DNA of 64,000 bases from Nymphaea colorata (taxonomy: Eukaryota; Streptophyta; Magnoliopsida; Nymphaeales; Nymphaeaceae). Made by a program: the position numbers and the translations under genes. The notes beneath the pieces were generated by a model. It saw only the letters and a list, made by a program, of their open reading frames with translations. It was not told the DNA's origin and did not search any database. The stretch covers positions 12,984,802-13,048,801 of the forward strand of contig NC_045148.1 of the NCBI RefSeq assembly GCF_008831285.2, in the 5' to 3' direction. Positions within the stretch are counted from its first letter, which is position 1; every line of letters starts with the position of its first letter. Positions 62,401 through 64,000 of the stretch are shown in pieces.

Positions 62401-62622
62401 CCCACATAGCCTGTAGGCGAGCCCTATTGCCTTGGTATCTAACACTTCAGTCTACATCGTTTGTTTCTATAGGTTTCTAAAAGGTTTCTTGATGTTCTTG
62501 TCTTTTTAAAGTCATGTTTTATTTCCTGAATTTTTCAGGAGAGGGAGGTGAAGTTCTTCACAGAGACCGAGGAAAACAATGCAATGAAAGGGCCAAGAAC
62601 AGGAGTACCCTATTTCTTGTGA
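23872..62622 (+). CDS. FYPP: PP6-type Ser/Thr phosphatase catalytic subunit (FyPP family)
   Basis: Exons: 23872-23952, 25012-25158, 25263-25330, 31255-31312, 32064-32174, 32292-32342, 32717-32860, 32940-33035, 33120-33191, 62539-62622. Lengths and phases join without error into 303 codons plus TGA, the exact length of plant FyPP/PP6 catalytic subunits. It starts [13 protein letters not shown]. The PPP-family metal and catalytic motifs are all present: GDIHG (49-53), GDFVDRG (77-83), GNHES (109-113), VHGGL (159-163), [11 protein letters not shown] (255-265). It ends in the conserved YFL, whose Leu is methylated in this family. The enzyme removes phosphate from Ser/Thr; Arabidopsis FyPP1/3 act on phytochromes, PIN auxin carriers and ABI5. 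Every splice site is GT-AG. Intron 3 is 5924 bp and intron 9 is 29347 bp; the others are 79-1059 bp. No frame damage was seen, so it is probably functional. Confidence 0.95.
25012..25330 (+). CDS. FYPP: Phosphatase exons 2 and 3 (residues 28-99)
   Basis: Exon 2 (25012-25158) carries GDIHG. Exon 3 (25263-25330) carries GDFVDRG and ends inside the codon for Arg99. A 104 bp intron separates them. Confidence 0.95.
25759..26729 (+). mobile_element. Non-autonomous GC-rich hAT element
   Basis: The flanking 8 bp GCTTGAGC (25751-25758 and 26730-26737) is a perfect target duplication, as expected of hAT elements. The terminal inverted repeats read TAGGGGTGGGTATCGGGCCG on the left and TAAGGCTGGGCGTCGGGCCG on the right strand, about 80% matching. 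Subterminal regions are long GGGCC runs. The centre (about 26085-26510) is a purine-rich minisatellite with a ~39 bp unit (CTGCGGTGGACGGAGGCGGA) giving way to GGGAGA repeats. No transposase is encoded; the long open frames come from the repeats. Confidence 0.85.
27890..28832 (+). mobile_element. Diverged copy of the GTATCGTACGATAC hAT-like family
   Basis: Contains ATGATACATGGCC, ATACGTTACGATAC and the ACCGATACACGTTAC tail shared with the copies at 37.9, 40.1 and 54.1 kb, plus the same AT-rich stretch with GATTTTT runs. The right end CAACAATG is a degraded form of the family end CAACATTG. The left end and target duplication were not found. Confidence 0.6.
30233..30774 (-). mobile_element. Copy of the GTATCGTACGATAC hAT-like family, inverted
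   Basis: The left end CAATGTTCTAAAAGGCGTAT is the reverse of the family's usual right end. The flanks CTTCGTAG (30225-30232) and GTTCGTAG (30775-30782) match at 7 of 8 positions, consistent with an 8 bp target duplication. The interior has GTATCGTACGATA-type palindromes at 30608-30660. Confidence 0.65.
31255..31312 (+). CDS. FYPP: Phosphatase exon 4 (residues 99-118)
   Basis: Completes Arg99 and encodes [19 protein letters not shown] with the catalytic GNHES motif. Intron 4 (31313-32063) contains a (CT)n microsatellite at 31709-31739. Confidence 0.95.
32064..33191 (+). CDS. FYPP: Phosphatase exons 5 to 9 (residues 119-276)
   Basis: Exons 32064-32174, 32292-32342, 32717-32860, 32940-33035 and 33120-33191, all phase 0. 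They carry [26 protein letters not shown], the substrate-groove [13 protein letters not shown], and the [11 protein letters not shown] region. Introns are short (79-374 bp), as in typical plant genes. Confidence 0.95.
34065..34303 (-). pseudogene. PPR protein C-terminal fragment
   Basis: The minus-strand frame has PPR-type repeat sequence: [15 protein letters not shown], then [15 protein letters not shown] and [18 protein letters not shown], ending about 20 residues later at TAG. Plant PPR proteins bind organellar RNA in tandem 35-residue helical repeats. Only about one and a half repeats and a C-terminal tail remain, so it cannot be a working RNA-binding protein by itself. A splice-acceptor-like CTGCAAG borders it upstream. 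It lies well inside the transposon ends. Confidence 0.75.
34347..34414 (+). repeat. 19 bp perfect hairpin
   Basis: CAATGGGCACCCATTTCTG (34347-34365) and its exact reverse complement (34396-34414) are separated by 30 bases. It lies next to the captured PPR fragment. Confidence 0.85.
37213..37603 (+). repeat. Tandem duplication of ~200 bp
   Basis: CCAAAACACGTCTATTTTAA at 37213 recurs at 37414 and the following ~180 bp match closely. The unit includes TGTATCAATGTCATATGTAT, which resembles ends of the nearby GTATCG family. Confidence 0.8.
37870..38580 (+). mobile_element. GTATCGTACGATAC hAT-like element, complete copy
   Basis: The 8 bp GTTTGGAG (37862-37869 and 38581-38588) is a perfect target duplication. 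The ends CAGTGTTGTA and TACAACATTG form 10 bp inverted repeats with one mismatch. The left subterminal part is dense in CGATACGTACGATA and GTATCGTACGATAC. The right part has ACGATACGTTACGATA. The middle has GAAGAAGATGG and GATGAAGATTATGAATG stretches shared with the copy at 54.1 kb. No transposase, so it depends on another element. Confidence 0.85.
39960..40111 (+). mobile_element. Right end of a GTATCGTACGATAC-family element
   Basis: Shares the AT-rich tract, ACGATATGATACGATAC and the end TTTTGCAACATTG with the other copies. A left end and target duplication were not found, so it is truncated or its left part is diverged. Confidence 0.6.
40506..40875 (+). repeat. 190 bp tandem duplication within a Copia RT relic
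   Basis: Two units (starting 40506 and 40696) share TTATTTTTTTCCAAATTGAC through AACAAGCCTCTAGGTTTT. Each includes the reverse-transcriptase-like [10 protein letters not shown] coding stretch. Confidence 0.8.
40530..41108 (+). pseudogene. Copia reverse transcriptase relic, plus strand
   Basis: Plus-strand fragments read [12 protein letters not shown] and [11 protein letters not shown] (twice, from the duplication), then [13 protein letters not shown] and [17 protein letters not shown]. These are consecutive Ty1/copia RT motifs; the YVDD box has become YIDN. The relic stops where the minus-strand Copia LTR begins at 41109, so that element inserted into it. Confidence 0.75.
41109..41359 (-). 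repeat. 3' LTR of minus-strand Copia element A
   Basis: 251 bp from TGTAGGAACACG to TTCTAACA, followed by CTCCCCCTCAAGTTGGG, the complement of a polypurine tract. No second LTR was found upstream (higher coordinates), so the element lacks its 5' end. Confidence 0.7.
41354..42909 (-). pseudogene. Copia A reverse transcriptase and RNase H
   Basis: Frames at 42909-42544, 42416-41970, 41973-41656 and 41659-41354 contain [29 protein letters not shown], the catalytic [19 protein letters not shown], then [19 protein letters not shown] and [20 protein letters not shown]. The last is the Copia RNase H. The YVDD box is intact, but at least three frame changes prevent one polyprotein. Confidence 0.85.
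43233..44672 (-). pseudogene. Copia A protease end and integrase
   Basis: The 325-codon frame 44672-43695 has [13 protein letters not shown] (retropepsin), [16 protein letters not shown] with C-x2-C (zinc-binding), [19 protein letters not shown] and [16 protein letters not shown], the D, D, E positions of a Copia integrase. The frame 43661-43233 continues with [13 protein letters not shown] and a VFGCVCFIH segment. Integrase residues appear intact. Confidence 0.85.
44681..45699. other. No gene recognised
   Basis: Includes an A-tract at 44759-44776. Its origin (retroposed tail or simple repeat) is unclear. No domain was seen on either strand. Confidence 0.4.
45700..47460 (+). pseudogene. Degraded Copia integrase relic, plus strand
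   Basis: Plus-strand pieces in order: [20 protein letters not shown] and [15 protein letters not shown] (integrase core), [18 protein letters not shown] (degraded form of the E-containing motif), [12 protein letters not shown] and VGYADEYKG (post-integrase), then SFLAAMNEE (start of RT). Stops and frameshifts are numerous. It is older than the minus-strand Copia elements around it and is not the same insertion as the relic at 40.5 kb, because integrase lies downstream of that RT. Confidence 0.65.
47537..47786 (-). repeat. 3' LTR of minus-strand Copia element B
   Basis: 250 bp from TGTAGAATTATGG to GTTAACA, followed by a polypurine-tract complement TTCTCCCTTAAGTTGGG. It has the same length and position as the LTR of element A and is probably a related family. 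Confidence 0.65.
48470..48701 (-). repeat. 3' LTR of Copia element C
   Basis: 232 bp from TGTTGCAGCC to TTTCAACA, followed by the polypurine-tract complement CTCCCCCTCAAGTTGG. It differs from the LTR at 53769-54000 at five positions by eye (about 2%). Confidence 0.95.
48709..49584 (-). pseudogene. Copia C reverse transcriptase end and RNase H
   Basis: 291-codon frame: [20 protein letters not shown], the RT thumb/connection [16 protein letters not shown], then [19 protein letters not shown] and [20 protein letters not shown] (RNase H). The segment just upstream (49585-49640) passes from a KKTSRG motif directly to this frame. The region that should hold the YVDD catalytic box is absent, pointing to a small internal deletion of roughly 20-30 residues. 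Confidence 0.85.
49799..52546 (-). pseudogene. Copia C gag-protease-integrase-RT polyprotein, interrupted
   Basis: 915-codon frame. Order: gag helical region ([20 protein letters not shown]), knuckle [15 protein letters not shown] (last Cys is Tyr), protease [14 protein letters not shown], zinc-binding [16 protein letters not shown] with CEACQLGK, integrase HADVWGPS / RTDNALGF / [14 protein letters not shown], post-integrase VFGCTCFVH, and RT start [20 protein letters not shown] and [12 protein letters not shown]. It ends at a TAA directly after VYMQ, where related elements continue into PPGF. Loss of the knuckle Cys and this stop both disable it. Confidence 0.9.
52641..52865 (-). pseudogene. 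Copia C gag N-terminus
   Basis: 74 codons with [20 protein letters not shown], the usual Copia gag opening (LDGSNYxxWS). It is separated from the main frame by a stop and frame change between 52547 and 52640. Confidence 0.8.
52866..53756 (-). other. Copia C 5' leader
   Basis: Untranslated leader between the primer-binding site and gag. It is GC-variable, with GA-rich and GCCGGCTGTTCA motifs repeated near 53680 and 53720. No protein recognised. Confidence 0.6.
53757..53768 (-). other. Primer-binding site of Copia C
   Basis: The minus strand reads TGGTATCAGAGC directly against the LTR end, the 12-base complement of plant initiator Met tRNA. Confidence 0.9.
53769..54000 (-). repeat. 5' LTR of Copia element C
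   Basis: 232 bp, same ends as 48470-48701. It contains a (GA)n run and the AATCTC...GAGATT inverted motif flanking TATTATAAA. Confidence 0.95.
54115..55009 (+). mobile_element. GTATCGTACGATAC hAT-like element, complete copy in Copia B
   Basis: The perfect 8 bp target duplication CTTTCTTT (54107-54114, 55010-55017) splits the Copia RT coding stretch. The terminal inverted repeats CAATGTTATC and GATAACATTG are perfect. Near the left end the 14 bp palindrome GTATCGTACGATAC occurs three times on a 20 bp spacing (54126, 54146, 54166). No transposase. Confidence 0.9.
54929..55198 (-). pseudogene. Copia B reverse transcriptase fragment
   Basis: The minus strand reads YVDDMIVT, then [12 protein letters not shown] with LGIEMV-like sequence, then MNQRK, where the hAT-like element is inserted at 55009. 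This YVDD-containing piece is joined directly to gag sequence at 55200. Confidence 0.75.
55199..55423 (-). pseudogene. Copia B gag fragment
   Basis: The minus strand reads [21 protein letters not shown] and [16 protein letters not shown], a Copia gag N-terminal region. Its first codons, [12 protein letters not shown], lie beyond the TRIM insertion at 55898-55940. Confidence 0.75.
55424..55892 (-). mobile_element. TRIM (terminal-repeat retrotransposon in miniature)
   Basis: Two 192 bp direct repeats (55424-55615 and 55701-55892) flank an 85 bp interior. Next to one repeat is a primer-binding site (GCTCTGATACCA, 55688-55699, read on the minus strand). Next to the other is a C13-14 tract, the complement of a polypurine tract. 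The perfect 5 bp target duplication CTTTC (55419-55423, 55893-55897) proves insertion into Copia B gag. The repeats differ at about a fifth of positions by eye, so it is much older than Copia C. No coding capacity. Confidence 0.9.
56118..56205 (+). repeat. Tandem duplication of ~45 bp
   Basis: CAATCCTCAACTTTCTTYTG followed by GCAATATTTAGGGATTCCGG occurs twice in succession. Confidence 0.8.
57604..58260 (+). pseudogene. Gypsy gag and protease remnants
   Basis: [14 protein letters not shown] belongs to gag. After many stops, [20 protein letters not shown] is the protease active-site region with DTV in place of DTG/DSG. It is followed by LVLGMHW and [14 protein letters not shown]. Numerous frameshifts. 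Confidence 0.65.
58430..59990 (+). pseudogene. Gypsy reverse transcriptase and RNase H, split by a solo LTR
   Basis: RT motifs [34 protein letters not shown] and [15 protein letters not shown] precede the insertion. [20 protein letters not shown] and [12 protein letters not shown] follow it. The catalytic box reads VVFYDILVF, so one Asp is lost. [13 protein letters not shown] and [18 protein letters not shown] mark the connection and RNase H. Stops occur after NMSHIT and elsewhere. Confidence 0.8.
58847..59136. mobile_element. Solo LTR inserted in the gypsy RT
   Basis: 290 bp starting TGATGCAAGA and ending TCTTGCATCA, bordered by GCCTT (58842-58846) and ACCTT (59137-59141), a 5 bp duplication with one mismatch. 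Removing it restores the continuity of conserved RT coding sequence across the site. The terminal TGATGCAAG matches the LTR-like segments of the array at 1.4 and 3.3 kb, so it may belong to that family. On the minus strand it has a TATATAAA box near 59030. Confidence 0.8.
60180..61000 (+). pseudogene. Gypsy integrase remnant
   Basis: [20 protein letters not shown] and [12 protein letters not shown] form the HHCC zinc-binding part. [20 protein letters not shown] and [12 protein letters not shown] hold the first core Asp. PRPIISD is followed at once by a TGA where the second core region should continue. Later frames are shifted. Confidence 0.8.
61001..61505 (+). pseudogene. Gypsy integrase C-terminal region
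   Basis: Broken frames with [13 protein letters not shown] (GPY/F-type region), [12 protein letters not shown] and a final [17 protein letters not shown], typical of the end of Ty3/gypsy Pol. Confidence 0.65.
61506..62538. other. End of intron 9, no gene
   Basis: Probably includes a gypsy 3' LTR from about 61555. Otherwise AT-rich intron ending TGAATTTTTCAG. Confidence 0.4.
62539..62622 (+). CDS. FYPP: Phosphatase exon 10 (residues 277-303)
   Basis: [18 protein letters not shown] followed by PRTGVPYFL and TGA. It restores the exact conserved C-terminus after 29 kb of intron. Confidence 0.95.
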   Translation, partial: EREVKFFTETEENNAMKGPRTGVPYFL

Positions 62623-63318
62623 TGAAGACTTGTTCTTTGCTGCTACGAGTTTACATTCTCCTGTACATCTTGCTGAACTGAGTGATTCATTGTGCTACGG
62701 AAGGCAGATTGATAAGAGCCTCAGACACTCGTCAGCTGCTTAATGAAATCCTTAATTTACGAGTTAGAAGTGTGTTAACGTCTTCTTTCTGCCTCCAGCG
62801 GTTTTGGAAGTCTCCAATGTATATTTTGTGGTTCTATTTATCAAAATCCTGCTATTCCTTGTGGTTTATGTAGTAGCATGGTTTCCATATTAGAAGTTCA
62901 AACAAGGATTTGTAGTTACCATGGTTAACAGGTATTCAGCATTCCAATTCAGTTTACTTATTTTTTTTCAGGATATCCTTCTGTACGTTCTCGATCTGGT
63001 GCTGGAAATTCTTTTTTGCTAGTCCTATGAGCTTTACTTACTGGATTATGAGTGAGCTCATTTGACTAATGAGTGGATAAGGGGAGCTTGAGCGAATACA
63101 CCAAGTTGGCTCGTGTTGGGCTTGTTAACTTACTGGACCAGAGAGATGAGCTTGACGGAGTTGAACCAATTGAACCCTCTAGCTACTTGGTTCAATTCCC
63201 AGCCTTATAAGCATATATGGTGTGAGTCTGCTGTAGATTAGGGTTTGCACTTCTGATGGCCTCGTTGGAACTGGGTGACCTTATGTGAATTATAAAAGTG
63301 AGGGAGAGTCAATTTGTC
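62623..63318 (+). other. Phosphatase 3' UTR and downstream
   Basis: The 3' UTR presumably lies in the first few hundred bases. No canonical AATAAA near a clear cleavage site was identified, and no other gene was seen. Confidence 0.4.
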
Positions 63319-63320
63319 CT

Positions 63321-63605
63321 TACGCCTGTTTGGTTGGAGGGAAAGGGAGGAAGGGAAAAGGAGGGAAAGGAAAGGAAAATAAAATTAAAGGGAAAGGAAG
63401 AGAAAGGGATGGGAAAGAAATGAAATGCTCAATTCTTCCATTTCCTTTCTTTTTCAATACCTTCAATTTTGGTGAGATTGGATTTACAACACTCTCCTTT
63501 CTTTTCTCTCTCATCGCAATCAAACAAACTTTTTCTCTTTTCCATTTTTTTAATTAGTCAACCAAACAAATGAGTGATTGTTCTTTCCCTCCAAACAAAT
63601 AGGGT
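63321..63605. mobile_element. Tourist/Harbinger-like MITE
   Basis: The left CGCCTGTTTGGTTGGAGGGA and, on the opposite strand, CACCCTATTTGTTTGGAGGGA form imperfect terminal inverted repeats. TTA precedes the left end and TTT follows the right one, a poor but possible 3 bp target duplication. The interior is GGGAAAGG-rich on the left and CTTTTCTC-rich on the right, so it can fold on itself. Confidence 0.55.
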
Positions 63606-64000
63606 GTTTGTTACCCTAAGCCCCTTAGGGCGAGAGACAGAGAGGGAGAGAGCAGGCTCTTGGGTTCATGGTGATGCATGTATCAAGCTCAATAGCATGG
63701 CAGTTATCGGGCTTATTTTTGCTTTCTTTTATAACTCATGCACCTGATGAATGGGTGTGAGGTTTGCTCTTTTTGTATTGATACAGATGGTTGGAGATGT
63801 TCTCGGGACACTGTTGATATATCTATCAAACTTTTTTATGCTTCTCCCCTCCCTCCGCCTAAGCCCACGTCATGCCCTTTTATCAAATAAAAGGTGGACC
63901 TGCCTTCCTGGGGGCTTAGAAATGGTCATAAAGGGAAGCAAGCAGTGCCACTGGAAATAATTGCTGCTTCTTCTATAGCAAGTGCCACGGAGGAATCACT
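63606..64000. other. No gene recognised
   Basis: Short frames only. A splice-acceptor-like GATACAG at about 63787 precedes an open stretch, but no family was recognised. Confidence 0.35.

Larger units (their letters stand above)
33192..62538 (+). other. Phosphatase intron 9, 29.3 kb
   Basis: Begins GTATACCC after codon 276 and ends TTTTTCAG before EREVKFF. Its transposon content is listed separately. Stretches with nothing recognisable are 35318-37212, 38589-39700, 40112-40505, 44777-45700, 56206-57250 and 61505-62538. Microsatellites: (AT)n then (GT)n at 35391-35451, (AT)n at 36000-36020, (AC)n/(AT)n at 46046-46086. Confidence 0.85.

Overview
The window is nuclear DNA of a flowering plant. 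The evidence is a multi-exon plant-type protein phosphatase gene with GT-AG introns, CCCTAAA (plant telomere-type) repeats, Ty1/copia and Ty3/gypsy retroelements primed by initiator-Met tRNA, and PIF/Harbinger and hAT DNA transposons. The species cannot be named from sequence alone. Introns swollen to tens of kilobases by nested transposons suggest a large, repeat-rich genome.

1-7.7 kb: a tandem array of retroelement units on the minus strand. A ~1.85 kb unit is present nearly twice (start-to-start offsets 1823 and 1880 bp). Each unit has a 444 bp LTR-like segment, a Met-tRNA primer-binding site, a GC-rich body, a block of degenerate telomere repeats, and an internally deleted gypsy integrase fragment. 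The array runs into a decayed gypsy element (gag, protease, RT, RNase H, truncated integrase).

8.3-10.5 kb: four plus-strand exons with consistent splice phases form the 3' end of a gene I do not recognise. 12.7-16.0 kb: a minus-strand PIF/Harbinger transposon with a spliced transposase and a Myb/SANT-like ORF, both broken. 18.6-20.0 kb: an almost perfect 119 bp inverted repeat. 20.2-21.6 kb: a doubtful minus-strand gene. 21.6-23.8 kb: GA-rich minisatellite and a G-quadruplex-prone tract.

23.87-62.62 kb: one gene fills more than half the window. It encodes a complete 303-residue catalytic subunit of a PP6-type (FyPP) serine/threonine phosphatase in ten exons. The coding sequence is only 912 bp including the stop. 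Intron 3 is 5.9 kb and intron 9 is 29.3 kb. Intron 9 separates the last 27 codons from the rest and is filled with transposons: a TIR element carrying a PPR-gene fragment; several copies of a hAT-like family built on the palindrome GTATCGTACGATAC; Copia relics in both orientations; a Copia element with 232 bp LTRs and a 5 bp target duplication; a TRIM; and a gypsy carcass split by a solo LTR. One Copia carcass holds three separate later insertions, each with its own target duplication. A GC-rich hAT element with an 8 bp target duplication lies in intron 3.

62.6-64.0 kb: downstream sequence with a Tourist/Harbinger-like MITE. Apart from the phosphatase and the unidentified exons, nearly everything recognisable is mobile-element sequence, mostly decayed.
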